The translations under genes and the position numbers were made by a program. Below the pieces are notes generated by a model that was not told the origin of the DNA, did no database searches, and saw only the letters and a list, made by a program, of their open reading frames with translations. Source: Pseudomonadota bacterium (GTDB lineage Bacteria; Pseudomonadota; Gammaproteobacteria; Burkholderiales; Rhodocyclaceae). From it: 64,000 nucleotides of DNA. The stretch spans positions 248,001 to 312,000 of the forward strand of contig JAGTRU010000001.1 of NCBI GenBank assembly GCA_018261905.1, read 5' to 3'. Shown here piece by piece: positions 55,675 through 64,000 of the stretch (positions within the stretch are counted from its first letter, which is position 1; each line of letters begins with the position of its first letter).

Positions 55675-55698
55675 AGCAAGCCATAAAGGACACGCAAA

Positions 55699-56391
55699 AT
55701 GCTGAAAATCGACACCCTAAACCAAGCCTATGGTGGCAGCCACATCCTCCGTGGTCTCTCCTTCGAGGTCAAAACCGGCGAAGTCACCACCCTCCTCGGC
55801 CGCAACGGCGTCGGCAAGACCACCCTGCTCAAATCCCTGATGGGCCTGGTCAAGACTAAATCCGGCAGCATCACCTTCGACGGCAAGGACATCACCCACC
55901 TGCCGCCGCACGAGCGCGTCAAGGCCGGCATCGGCTACGTCCCGCAAGGCCGCGAGATCTTCCCGCGCCTGACCGTCGAGGAAAACCTGCTCATGGGCCT
56001 GGCCACCAAACCGGGCGGCACGAAGATTCCCGAACGCATCTTCGAGATGTTCCCGGTTTTGCAGCAGATGCTGCACCGCCGCGGCGGTGACCTCTCGGGC
56101 GGCCAGCAACAACAGCTCGCTATCGGCCGGGCGCTGGCCATGGGGCCGAAATTGCTCATTCTCGACGAACCCACCGAAGGCATCCAGCCCTCGATCATCA
56201 AGGACATCGAACGCGCCATCCGCATGCTTGCCGCAACCGGCGAGATGGCGATTCTATTGGTCGAACAGTATTACGACTTCGCCGAATCCCTGGCCGACCA
56301 GTACCTGCTCATGGAACGCGGCGAATTCATCATGCGCGGTCGGGGCGAAACCATGCCGCAGGATGGGGTGAGGGAGGCATTGGCGGTTTGA
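55699..56391 (+). CDS. urtE: Urea ABC transporter ATPase UrtE
   Basis: 230 residues. Walker A GRNGVGKTT, signature LSGGQQQQ, Walker B LLILDEPTEGIQ, and the UrtE-type end (MERGEFIMRGRGETM). AAAGGA lies upstream of the ATG. Separated from urtD by the inverted-repeat element, so its expression may depend on read-through or its own promoter. Confidence 0.94.
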   Translation: MLKIDTLNQAYGGSHILRGLSFEVKTGEVTTLLGRNGVGKTTLLKSLMGLVKTKSGSITFDGKDITHLPPHERVKAGIGYVPQGREIFPRLTVEENLLMGLATKPGGTKIPERIFEMFPVLQQMLHRRGGDLSGGQQQQLAIGRALAMGPKLLILDEPTEGIQPSIIKDIERAIRMLAATGEMAILLVEQYYDFAESLADQYLLMERGEFIMRGRGETMPQDGVREALAV

Positions 56392-56572
56392 ACTGGGCGA
56401 GCATCGAATTGGTGCCATAACGGCTGGCCACGCGCGAAAACAGTGCTCCGGAGCAGATCCGTCAGCCAGAAAAATGGGGAATTTCGCCATATTTCCTGGT
56501 TTCCACCGACGAATTCCATCGGCGCATTTATTGCTTATTTAGCAAATCAAGGCCAAACGACAAGAGGGAAAA

Positions 56573-57559
56573 ATGGCAACGACATGCTCCTGGGAATCCA
56601 TCGATGTGCATCTGCTACAGGTGCTGCACGCCCTGCTCACCGAATGCAGCGTCTCGAATGCCGCCCGCCGCCTGAACCAGTCCCAGCCCGCGGTGAGCAC
56701 CGCGCTACGCCGCCTGCGCGACATCACCGGCGACCAGCTACTGGTGCGCAGCCGCAACGGCATGACGCCGACCGAACGCGGCCAGTCGCTGCTCGAACCG
56801 GTCAAGATCGCGCTTTCCCAGATTGAGGCGATCGGCCTGCGGCAGGTCCGTTTCGACCCGATGAAATCGAAGCGGGTCTTCAATATCGCCACCCCGGATT
56901 ACCTCAACGCCATCCTGATCGGCACCATCGTCGCCCGCCTGCGCAAGCAGGCGCCGCACTCCCAGGTCGTGCTGCATTCCTTCGGGCCGGATTACGATTA
57001 CGCCAAGGCATTGGAATCGGGCGAACTCGACATCGTCGTCGGCAACTGGCCGCAGCCGCCGGAGCACCTGCGCCTGGCGCCGCTCTTCGAAGACGATGTC
57101 GTCTGCCTGATGCGCAAGGATCACCCGCTGGCCGGTCACAAGCTGACCCAGGACGACTACCTGAATGCCGAACACCTGGTGCCGACGCCCTATGCTGTCG
57201 GCCAGCGCGGCGTCATCGACATGCAACTGGCGCGCGAGCGCCTGAAGCGCAACGTCGTCGCCAGCGTGCCCTACTTCAATCTGGTGCCCTACGTGCTACT
57301 CCAGAACGACATCATTTTCTCGGCGCCGCGCATCTTCGCCGAACATTGCTGTTCGCTGGGTGACTTGTGCTATACCGAATCGCCGCTGGAATTCCCCAAG
57401 ATGCGCTTCTACCTGCTCTGGCACGATCGTTCGCACCATTCGGACGAATGCCGCTGGTTCCGCGAGCAGATCGTCGAGGTGATTCGCGAGAAAGTCGGCA
57501 AGCCGAGCGACGGCGCCCAATCGACCACACCGCCGGCCAAGCGGCGCGCCCTGGCCTGA
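56573..57559 (+). CDS. LysR-type transcriptional regulator
   Basis: 328 residues. N-terminal winged HTH (LLQVLHALLTECSVSNAARR, LNQSQPAVSTALRRLRDITG) and a type 2 periplasmic-binding-like effector domain. GAGGGAAAA precedes the ATG. It lies between urtE and the uraD gene and is a plausible regulator of urea or purine use. The 181 bases before it contain an AT-rich TTGCTTATTTAGCAAATCAA partial dyad that may be its own operator. Confidence 0.9.
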   Translation: MATTCSWESIDVHLLQVLHALLTECSVSNAARRLNQSQPAVSTALRRLRDITGDQLLVRSRNGMTPTERGQSLLEPVKIALSQIEAIGLRQVRFDPMKSKRVFNIATPDYLNAILIGTIVARLRKQAPHSQVVLHSFGPDYDYAKALESGELDIVVGNWPQPPEHLRLAPLFEDDVVCLMRKDHPLAGHKLTQDDYLNAEHLVPTPYAVGQRGVIDMQLARERLKRNVVASVPYFNLVPYVLLQNDIIFSAPRIFAEHCCSLGDLCYTESPLEFPKMRFYLLWHDRSHHSDECRWFREQIVEVIREKVGKPSDGAQSTTPPAKRRALA

Positions 57560-57580
57560 CGCAACGCCGCTCGCCCGGAC

Positions 57581-58102
57581 CTATTCGCCGCGCAGCAGGT
57601 CGTCGAGCCGGAAACTGGCGATGCGCTGGATCTGCCCCAGGGCCTCGGCGAATTCGTCGGCGGCCGGGCGCGCCAGGCGGCGCGCCATCTCGCCGATGAT
57701 GCCCTGCCGGCTCAGGCCCTTGACGGCAACGATGAAGGGCCAGCCGAACTTGGCTCGGTAGGCGGCATTCAGATGCTGGAGGCTGGCGAACTCCTCGGGC
57801 GTACACAAGTCGAGTCCGGCCCCGGCTTGCTCGCGCGCCGAATCGGCGGTCAGATCGCCGCGCACCGCGGCCTTGCCGGCCAGTTCCGGGTGGGCATTGA
57901 TCAAGGCGAGCAGTTCGGCGTACCCGGCCTCGGCCAGCACCGCAGCGAGGGCGCCATGCAAGGCGGCCCGATTGGCGAAGGGACGCTTCGCCCAAGCCCG
58001 CTCCATGACCCATGGCGAGTGTTCGAAGACCGCACCGACGGCCGCGACAAAGGCACCACGATCAAGGCGGGACAAGCTGGCAACGGTCAGATGTTCGGAC
58101 AT
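57581..58102 (-). CDS. uraD: 2-oxo-4-hydroxy-4-carboxy-5-ureidoimidazoline decarboxylase
   Basis: 173 residues. Signature [13 protein letters not shown], the SAREQAG segment, and [15 protein letters not shown]. It performs the third step of urate breakdown, giving S-allantoin. It is divergent from uraH, with 211 bases between them. Confidence 0.92.
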   Translation of the reverse strand: MSEHLTVASLSRLDRGAFVAAVGAVFEHSPWVMERAWAKRPFANRAALHGALAAVLAEAGYAELLALINAHPELAGKAAVRGDLTADSAREQAGAGLDLCTPEEFASLQHLNAAYRAKFGWPFIVAVKGLSRQGIIGEMARRLARPAADEFAEALGQIQRIASFRLDDLLRGE

Positions 58103-58313
58103 GTGGAAACGGTGGCTGTTGGAGGTTGGCCTAGCTTACGGAGGTCGGCGCCCCTCCAGCAAGCCGCCGGGCAATATAACGATCTTTCGCGCTTTCATAT
58201 ATTGCCGCCGGCGGCCGGGGCAACATCTGAAATTACCGATAGCCTTTATAAACCCGCCGGTGAGCCAGGCTTCCTATAATTGCCCGATCGCCATTCCCTT
58301 CCCGGAGAAGCCC

Positions 58314-58667
58314 ATGGGGCGCCTGACCACGCACGTACTCGACACCGCCCACGGCCAGCCCGCCGCCGGCATGCAATTCACGCTCAACCGCATCGCCGGC
58401 GACGTCGCCACGCCGCTGCTCGCCGGCATAACCAATGCCGACGGCCGTTGCAACGGCCCGCTGCTGGAAGGCGCGGCGCTGCTGCCGGGCGTCTATGAAC
58501 TGGTCTTCGCCGCGGCCGACTATTTCCGTAACCGTGGCGTCGAGCTCCCCGAACCGCCCTTCCTCGACCACATCAGTCTGCGCTTCGGCATCGCCGATGC
58601 GGCCAGCCATTACCACGTGCCGCTGCTCGTCTCGCCGTGGGCCTACTCGACTTACCGGGGCAGTTGA
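58314..58667 (+). CDS. uraH: 5-hydroxyisourate hydrolase
   Basis: 117-residue transthyretin-like protein with [14 protein letters not shown] at the start, the active-site His and Arg regions, and the family's C-terminal YRGS. It performs the second step of urate breakdown. The start at 58314 has CCCGGAGAAG upstream. Stop and next start overlap as TGATG. Confidence 0.93.
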   Translation: MGRLTTHVLDTAHGQPAAGMQFTLNRIAGDVATPLLAGITNADGRCNGPLLEGAALLPGVYELVFAAADYFRNRGVELPEPPFLDHISLRFGIADAASHYHVPLLVSPWAYSTYRGS

Positions 58668-59851
58668 TGGACAGCGCCTACCTGATCGAAATCGGCTCGC
58701 TGCTGCTGCGCTGGCTGCACCTGATCGTCGGCATCGCCTGGATCGGCTCGTCGTTTTACTTCATCTGGCTCGACAACACGCTGCAGGCACCGAGCGATCC
58801 GGACCTGATCGCCAAGGGCGTCGGCGGCGAGCTGTGGGCGGTGCATGGCGGCGGCTTCTACAACCCGCAGAAATACCTGGTCGCACCGAAAAACCTGCCG
58901 GACGACCTGCACTGGTTCAAATGGGAGTCCTACTCGACCTGGATCACCGGCTTCTTCCTGCTCGGCGTGCTCTATTACTCGCAGGCCGCGACCTACATGG
59001 TCGATCCGGCCAAGGCGGCACTGACGCCGGGCCAGGCGATCGGCGTCGGCCTGACGACGCTGGCCGGCGGCTGGCTGGTCTACGACGGCCTGTGCCGGCT
59101 GCTGATGAAGCGCAGCCTGCTGCTCTTTGCGGCGCTCTACTTCATCTTCGTGGTTGCCGTCGCCTACGTGCTGACCCACCTGCTTTCCGGCCGTGCCGCC
59201 TTCCTGCATGTCGGGGCGATGATCGCGACAACGATGAGCGGCAACGTCTTCTTCTGGATCATTCCCGGCCAGAAAACCACGGTCGCCGCCATGCAGCGCG
59301 GCGAAGTGCCGGACGCCATCCACGGTCAGCGGGCCAAGCAGCGCAGCGTGCATAACAATTACCTGACGCTGCCGGTGCTGTTCTGCATGATCTCGAATCA
59401 CTACGCCTTCACCTACAACCACCCGCAGGCCTGGCTGGTGCTGGCGGCGATCATGCTTGCCGCGGTGCTGATCCGCCACTTCTTCAATCTCAAGCACAAG
59501 GGCGTTTTTGCCTGGCAATACCCGTTGACCGGTGGCGCCATCCTGCTTGCCGTTTTCGTCTGGCTGGCGCCGGCACCGCTCGCCGTTTCGGCAGCCAGCG
59601 CACCGCAGCTTGCCGGCATCGAACCCATCATCGCGGCGCGTTGTGCCGGCTGCCATGCCGCCGCACCGACGCTGATGCCGGCCGCGCCGGCCGGCGTGCT
59701 GCTCGACAACCCGGCCGCGATCCGCGCCAATGGCCCGCGCATCCTGGCCCAGGCCGTGCAACTGAAGGCCATGCCGCTCGGCAACATCACCGCAATGACC
59801 GATGCCGAGCGCGCGAAGCTGGCCGCCTGGGCGGCCGGCGGTTACCGCTGA
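58667..59851 (+). CDS. puuD: Membrane urate hydroxylase with c-type cytochrome domain
   Basis: 394 residues. About eight membrane helices of the PuuD/DUF989 fold (RWLHLIVGIAWIGSSFYFIW; AMIATTMSGNVFFWIIPGQK; HNNYLTLPVLFCMISNHYAF) and a C-terminal monoheme cytochrome c domain (CAGCH, CXXCH motif, with Met in LKAMPLGN). The family replaces soluble uricase and oxidises urate via the respiratory chain. Overlaps uraH by one base. Confidence 0.92.
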   Translation: MDSAYLIEIGSLLLRWLHLIVGIAWIGSSFYFIWLDNTLQAPSDPDLIAKGVGGELWAVHGGGFYNPQKYLVAPKNLPDDLHWFKWESYSTWITGFFLLGVLYYSQAATYMVDPAKAALTPGQAIGVGLTTLAGGWLVYDGLCRLLMKRSLLLFAALYFIFVVAVAYVLTHLLSGRAAFLHVGAMIATTMSGNVFFWIIPGQKTTVAAMQRGEVPDAIHGQRAKQRSVHNNYLTLPVLFCMISNHYAFTYNHPQAWLVLAAIMLAAVLIRHFFNLKHKGVFAWQYPLTGGAILLAVFVWLAPAPLAVSAASAPQLAGIEPIIAARCAGCHAAAPTLMPAAPAGVLLDNPAAIRANGPRILAQAVQLKAMPLGNITAMTDAERAKLAAWAAGGYR

Positions 59852-60370
59852 TCAGGCGGGATTGTTGCGATGCTTTTTCATCGGCGGCACGAACTGGTAG
59901 TCGATATCCCAGGGGAAGTAGATCCACTTGTCCTGGCTGAACTGTTTGACGCAGAGATCGACAACCTCGCGCCCCTGCGGCTTGGCGTAGAGCGTCGCGA
60001 AATAGGCCTTGGGCAACAGTTTGCGGATGACACGCGCGGTGTTGCCGGTATCGACCAGATCGTCGATCAGCAAAAAGCCTTCGCCATCGTGATCGACGCC
60101 CTTGAGGATCTTGACTTCCTTGCGTGCAGTCTGCGCCGCGTCGTCGGAAGCCGCTTCGTAGCTCGAAGCGCAGATCGTGTCGACCAGGCGAATTTCCAGC
60201 TCGCGCGCAACCAATGCGGCCGGGATCAGGCCGCCACGGGCGATGGCGATGATGCCCTTGAACGGCCCTTTTTCCAGCAACTGGTGGCAGAGCAGCCGCG
60301 TGTCGCGGTGCAGCTCCGGCCAGGAGATAACGATATCGTCGCGGTAGGGGCTGGCAGGGGTATTTTCCAT
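59852..60370 (-). CDS. gpt: Xanthine/guanine phosphoribosyltransferase
   Basis: 172 residues, type I PRTase with IAIARGGLIPAALVAREL and the PRPP loop LLIDDLVDTGNTA. It salvages guanine and xanthine. Its presence here links purine salvage to the urate genes. Divergent from puuE across a short shared promoter. Confidence 0.9.
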   Translation of the reverse strand: MENTPASPYRDDIVISWPELHRDTRLLCHQLLEKGPFKGIIAIARGGLIPAALVARELEIRLVDTICASSYEAASDDAAQTARKEVKILKGVDHDGEGFLLIDDLVDTGNTARVIRKLLPKAYFATLYAKPQGREVVDLCVKQFSQDKWIYFPWDIDYQFVPPMKKHRNNPA

Positions 60371-60420
60371 GATGCATTCCCGAGAAAAAAGAATGGGCCG
60401 CAGTATAGTTGGAGGCAGCT

Positions 60421-61353
60421 ATGAGCCATATACGCAAAACCGAATACCCGCGTGATCTGATTGGATATGGTGCGCGCCCGCCGCATGCCGCCTGGCCCGG
60501 TAATGCCCGCATTGCCGTGCAGTTCGTGCTCAATTACGAAGAAGGCGGCGAGAACTGCGTGCTGCATGGCGACGCCGGTTCCGAGCAGTTCCTCTCCGAG
60601 ATGTTCAATCCGGCCAGCTACCCGGAACGCCATTTGTCGATGGAGTCGATCTACGAATACGGCTCGCGCGTCGGCGTCTGGCGCATCCTCAAGGAATTCG
60701 AGAAGCGCGGCCTGCCGCTCACCGTGTTCGGCGTCGGCATGGCGCTGCAGCGCCACCCGGAACTGACCGCCGCCTTTGTCGAACTCGGCCACGAAATCGC
60801 CTGCCACGGCTGGCGCTGGATTCATTACCAACACGTTGACGAAGCCATCGAGCGCGAGCACATGCGCCTCGCCCTCGACGTCATCGAACAGATGACCGGC
60901 GAGCGCCCGCTCGGCTGGTACACCGGCCGCGACAGCCCGAACACGCGCCGTCTGGTCGCCGACGACGGTCGACTACTCTACGACAGCGATTATTACGGCG
61001 ACGACCTGCCCTTCTGGACCGAGGTCACGAAGAGCGACGGCACGCCGGTACCGCACCTGATCGTGCCCTACACACTCGACACCAACGACATGCGTTTCAG
61101 CCTGCCGCAAGGCTTCAGCCACAGCGATCCGTTCTTCCAGTATTTGAAGGACAGTTTCGACGTGCTCTACGCCGAAGGCGACGAATCGCCCAAGATGCTG
61201 TCGATCGGCATGCACTGCCGCCTGCTCGGCCGGCCCGGCCGCTTCCTGGCGCTGCAACGCTTCCTCGACCATATCGAACAACACGACCGGGTCTGGGTCT
61301 GTCGCCGCCTCGACATCGCCCGCCACTGGATCGCCACCCACCCGCCGCGCTGA
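60421..61353 (+). CDS. puuE: Allantoinase, polysaccharide-deacetylase family PuuE
   Basis: 310 residues with NodB-like fold: RIAVQFVLNYEEGGENCVLH, EIACHGWRWIHY, and WYTGRDSPNTRRLV. It opens allantoin to allantoate and is unrelated to the amidohydrolase allantoinases. AGGCAGCT precedes the ATG. No gene for allantoate breakdown is in the window. Confidence 0.93.
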   Translation: MSHIRKTEYPRDLIGYGARPPHAAWPGNARIAVQFVLNYEEGGENCVLHGDAGSEQFLSEMFNPASYPERHLSMESIYEYGSRVGVWRILKEFEKRGLPLTVFGVGMALQRHPELTAAFVELGHEIACHGWRWIHYQHVDEAIEREHMRLALDVIEQMTGERPLGWYTGRDSPNTRRLVADDGRLLYDSDYYGDDLPFWTEVTKSDGTPVPHLIVPYTLDTNDMRFSLPQGFSHSDPFFQYLKDSFDVLYAEGDESPKMLSIGMHCRLLGRPGRFLALQRFLDHIEQHDRVWVCRRLDIARHWIATHPPR

Positions 61354-61507
61354 TGCACCAGCACTGACCATGGGCCGGGCCTGACTCACCACGGCGGTGC
61401 GTCAACGCCCGCCAACGGCCCCCGAGGCGGCCCGCATTTTTCTGCCTAAATCCCCTGGCCGTGTGGTTCTCCGGCCATTCGCCATGGTTTGGCACGCCTT
61501 CTGCTTT

Positions 61508-61532
61508 ACTGGTCAGACCAGTTAGACCAGTT
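61508..61532. promoter_or_regulatory. FadR/GntR-type operator
   Basis: ACTGGTCAGACCAGT (61508-61522) is a perfect palindrome holding TGGT-N3-ACCA, the consensus of PdhR/FadR-subfamily regulators, and a further AGACCAGTT half-site follows at once. It lies 24 bases upstream of the regulator start, so autoregulation is likely. Confidence 0.7.
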
Positions 61533-61545
61533 GAGATCCCAGACT

Positions 61546-62226
61546 ATGCCCAGCGTTTCCAGTATTGCCGCCCAAAGCCTGCAGCGGCGCATCACCTCCG
61601 GCGAATTGCCATTGGGCAGTGCCCTCCCCTCGCAACGCGAACTGGCCGACAGCCTGGGCATCAGCCGCGCCTCGCTGCGCGAGGCGATATCGACCCTGGA
61701 AGCCCTCGGCCTGGTGCGCTCGCAAGCCGGCAAGGGGGTTTATGTCACCTGGGGCGGCAAGGCGGATCCCGACCATCTGCCGCTGGGCCCCTCCGCCATG
61801 CCACCGGAAGCCCTGTTTGAATTTCGTTACGCCCTGGAGCCGGCCTGGACCTCGCTAACCGCCCGCCGCATCGCCCCGGAGCAGTACCGGGTCTTGGAAA
61901 ACTGCCAGTTGGCGATGGAAAACGCCTTGCATGCCGGCGACCTGGTCAGCGCTTCCGAGCTCGACCTGCAATTCCACTTGAGCCTCGCCAGCCTCTCCGG
62001 CAATCCTGCCCTGGCCGCCGTCGCCCGCCAATTCACCGGCCAGATCGCCCACAGCCTGCGCCTACCCTTTGCCAACGCCAGCAACATCTGGGCCCCGGCC
62101 GACGAGCATCGCGCCATCCTGGGCGAGATTGCCGCCGGCAACAGTAGCGCCGCCAGCCAGGCCATGCGCGCCCATCTCACGGCCGCCGCCGCCCGCGTCG
62201 GCATCGATTTTTGCAAACCCGCCTAA
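61546..62226 (+). CDS. GntR/FadR-family transcriptional regulator
   Basis: 226 residues. N-terminal winged HTH (SLQRRITSGELPLGSALPSQ, RELADSLGISRASLREAIST) and an all-helical FCD effector domain (EFRYALEPAWTSLTARRIAP; ASELDLQFHLSLASLSGN with metal-ligand Asp/His). The start at 61546 begins the HTH; upstream ATGs would include the operator. It probably controls the following ABC transporter genes. Confidence 0.9.
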   Translation: MPSVSSIAAQSLQRRITSGELPLGSALPSQRELADSLGISRASLREAISTLEALGLVRSQAGKGVYVTWGGKADPDHLPLGPSAMPPEALFEFRYALEPAWTSLTARRIAPEQYRVLENCQLAMENALHAGDLVSASELDLQFHLSLASLSGNPALAAVARQFTGQIAHSLRLPFANASNIWAPADEHRAILGEIAAGNSSAASQAMRAHLTAAAARVGIDFCKPA

Positions 62227-62254
62227 GTCCCCCACCTGCCCCTGGAGTCCCGCC

Positions 62255-63043
62255 ATGAACCTTACCCGTCGCCACCTGCTCCACAGCCTCGCCGCCGGCT
62301 GTCTTGCCCTCGCCATCCCGTCCGCCCACGCCGACGTCCTCGCCAACATCAAGCAAGCCGGCGTGCTGCGCGTCGCCGTGCCGCAGGATTTCCCGCCCTT
62401 CGGCTCGGTCGGCACCGATCTCAAGCCGCGCGGCTATGACATCGATACCGCTGCCCTGCTCGCCAAGGATCTCGGCGTTCGCCTCGAACTGATTCCGGTG
62501 ACCAGCACCAACCGCATTCCCTACCTGACCACCGGCAAGGCCGACCTAGTCATTTCCAGCCTGGGGCGGAACCCGGATCGCGAAAAGGTGATCGATTTCT
62601 CGATCGCCTACGCCCCCTTCTTCAACGGCGTCTTCGGGCCGGCCGAGGCCGTCATCAAGGGTGCCCCCGATCTCGCCGGCAAAACCATCGGCGTCACCCG
62701 CGGCGCCGTCGAGGATCTCGAACTGAGCAAGATCGCCCCGCCCAACACGACCATCAAACGCTTCGAGGACAACAACTCGACCATTTCGGCCTACCTTTCC
62801 GGCCAGGTCAATCTGGTCGCTACCGGCAATGTCGTCGCTGCCGCGGTCAACGAGATGACCAAGCTGCGCCGCCTCGATCCGAAATTCCTGATCAAGAACT
62901 CGCCCTGTTCGATCGGCGTCGCCAAGGGCGAAGCAGCCCTGCTGGCGAAAGTGAATGCCGCGATCGGCGCCGCCAAGAAAGACGGCCGCCTGAACGAGAT
63001 CGCCAATCGCTGGCTGCACAGCCCGCTGCCCAAGGATCTCTAA
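62255..63043 (+). CDS. Amino-acid-type ABC transporter substrate-binding protein
   Basis: 262 residues with a Tat- or Sec-like signal (MNLTRRHLLHSLAAGCLALA) and the SBP_bac_3 fold (VLRVAVPQDFPPFGSVGTDL; DLVISSLGRNPDREKVIDFS; GKTIGVTRGAVEDLELS). CTGGAG precedes the ATG. The two permease genes follow. Substrate cannot be read from sequence; a polar amino acid is the usual one. Confidence 0.9.
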   Translation: MNLTRRHLLHSLAAGCLALAIPSAHADVLANIKQAGVLRVAVPQDFPPFGSVGTDLKPRGYDIDTAALLAKDLGVRLELIPVTSTNRIPYLTTGKADLVISSLGRNPDREKVIDFSIAYAPFFNGVFGPAEAVIKGAPDLAGKTIGVTRGAVEDLELSKIAPPNTTIKRFEDNNSTISAYLSGQVNLVATGNVVAAAVNEMTKLRRLDPKFLIKNSPCSIGVAKGEAALLAKVNAAIGAAKKDGRLNEIANRWLHSPLPKDL

Positions 63044-63099
63044 GTCGTCCCCCGGCGGCCCAGCAGCCGCCTTTTCAACGCCGCTAGAAAGACGCTTTC

Positions 63100-63771
63100 A
63101 TGGCTTATCAATTTGCTTTTGCACCGGTCTTCGACAATGCCGACCTGCTCCTCAAGGGAGCCGGCTTCACGCTCGGGCTGACCGCCATCGGGGCGACGCT
63201 CGGCATCGGGCTGGGCATCCTCGGGGCGATCAGCCGGGCCTGGAAGATCGCCCCCTTCGACCGGCTGTTCGCGGTCTATGTCGAACTGATCCGTAACACC
63301 CCCTTCCTGGTGCAACTGTTCTTCATCTTCTTCGGCCTGCCGTCGCTCGGCGTCCAGATCACCGAATGGTCGGCCGCCATCCTCGCCATGGTGATCAATC
63401 TCGGCGCCTATTCGACCGAGATCATCCGCGCCGGCATCCAGGCCACGCCGCGCGGCCAGATCGAGGCGGCCGAGTCGCTGGCCTTCAGCCGGCGGCAGAT
63501 CTTCCGCCATGTCGTCCTGGTCCCCGCCCTGCAGCGGGTGTGGCCGGCCCTGGCCAGCCAGGTGATCATCGTCATGCTCGGCTCGGCCGTCTGTTCGCAG
63601 ATCGCTACCGAAGAACTGACCTTCGCCGCCAACTTCATCCAGTCGCGCAATTTCCGCGCTTTCGAAACCTACTTCGTGACCACCGGGATGTATTTCCTGA
63701 TGGCCCTGATGCTGCGCCAGTTGCTGATGTGGCTCGGGCGCCGCTTCATTTTCCGGAGGGCTGCCCGATGA
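63100..63771 (+). CDS. Amino-acid ABC transporter permease (HisM/GlnP type)
   Basis: 223 residues, five membrane helices, EAA loop EAAESLAFSRRQIFRHVVL, and the family start GAGFTLGLTAIGATLGIGLG; ELIRNTPFLVQLFFIFFGLP. Its stop overlaps the next ATG (ATGA). Confidence 0.93.
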   Translation: MAYQFAFAPVFDNADLLLKGAGFTLGLTAIGATLGIGLGILGAISRAWKIAPFDRLFAVYVELIRNTPFLVQLFFIFFGLPSLGVQITEWSAAILAMVINLGAYSTEIIRAGIQATPRGQIEAAESLAFSRRQIFRHVVLVPALQRVWPALASQVIIVMLGSAVCSQIATEELTFAANFIQSRNFRAFETYFVTTGMYFLMALMLRQLLMWLGRRFIFRRAAR

Positions 63772-64000
63772 TCGGCCTGCAATTCACTTTCTGGGACATC
63801 CTGCGCAACCTGCTGAGCGGTGCCGAATGGACCATCGGTCTGTCGTTGACCGCCTTCCTGCTCGGCGGTTCGAGCGGCTTGCTGATCCTCTTCGCCCGGA
63901 TTTCGAAAAATCGCCTGCTGCAGGGGTTCAGCCGCGGTTATATCGAAATTTTCCAGGGCACCCCCCTGCTGATGCAGTTGTTCATCGTCTTCTTCGGCCT
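63768..64000 (+). CDS. Second amino-acid ABC transporter permease, 3' truncated by window
   Basis: 77 residues visible, GAEWTIGLSLTAFLLGG and EIFQGTPLLMQLFIVFFG, the N-terminal half of a HisQ/GlnP-type permease that pairs with the previous one. An ATPase gene is expected beyond the window. Confidence 0.9.
   Translation, partial: MIGLQFTFWDILRNLLSGAEWTIGLSLTAFLLGGSSGLLILFARISKNRLLQGFSRGYIEIFQGTPLLMQLFIVFFG

Overview
The window is high-GC DNA from a betaproteobacterium, most likely of the Rhodocyclales (Dechloromonas/Azonexus-like). This rests on phasins with PhaR-type boxes, cbb3 oxidase genes, dense PAS/GGDEF signalling, dispersed rRNA-unrelated repeats typical of that order, and overall protein character. 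It is a chromosomal segment of about 60 genes. No rRNA, tRNA, CRISPR array or transposase was seen.

Region 1 (1-20 kb) is a carbon-overflow and stress block. It holds the 3' part of a cyclic beta-1,2-glucan synthase gene, transaldolase, phosphoketolase and the CbpA/CbpM co-chaperone pair on the plus strand. A gnd-zwf-pgl pentose-phosphate operon lies on the minus strand. Around these sit small stress proteins: a phasin, a BON-domain protein, a transglutaminase-like protein whose catalytic His is Gln, a 49-residue membrane protein, CsbD and a ferritin-like protein. A conserved dyad-like motif recurs upstream of at least six of the stress-type genes, including a second BON gene and a collagen-like lipoprotein further on. 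It may mark an undescribed stress regulon.

Region 2 (20-42 kb) is rich in signalling. It has a hybrid sensor kinase, a Crp/Fnr-PAS-PAS-GGDEF fusion, an NCS1 permease-histidine kinase-receiver fusion translationally coupled to a LuxR-type response regulator, a 1454-residue CheB-CheR-PAS-GGDEF-EAL protein and a PAS-LuxR regulator. Among them lie a collagen-repeat lipoprotein and a strongly predicted PhaP phasin. Immediately downstream of the phasin is a candidate small RNA with two anti-Shine-Dalgarno CU-rich motifs, a terminator and its own PhaR-like palindrome. DinB (with a LexA-like box over its start), a GIY-YIG protein, a VIT-family transporter and an internally deleted metallophosphoesterase are also here.

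Region 3 (42.7-64 kb) concerns nitrogen and purine/urea use. It has AlkB, an OFA-type MFS transporter, a disrupted urtA, an orphan ccoNQ pair, trmA, yceH and an RNase D-like nuclease. These are followed by urtBCDE (urea ABC transporter), with a 56-bp-arm inverted repeat between urtD and urtE. Next come a LysR regulator, ureide genes (uraD, uraH, membrane urate oxidase puuD, allantoinase puuE), gpt, and a FadR-type regulator with a perfect operator ahead of an amino-acid-type ABC transporter that runs off the window.

Two genes (metallophosphoesterase and urtA) carry internal deletions, and a CheB remnant survives at 12.8 kb. These should be confirmed on reads. The best candidates for new biology are the PhaR-boxed anti-SD small RNA, the recurrent stress motif and the permease-kinase fusion.
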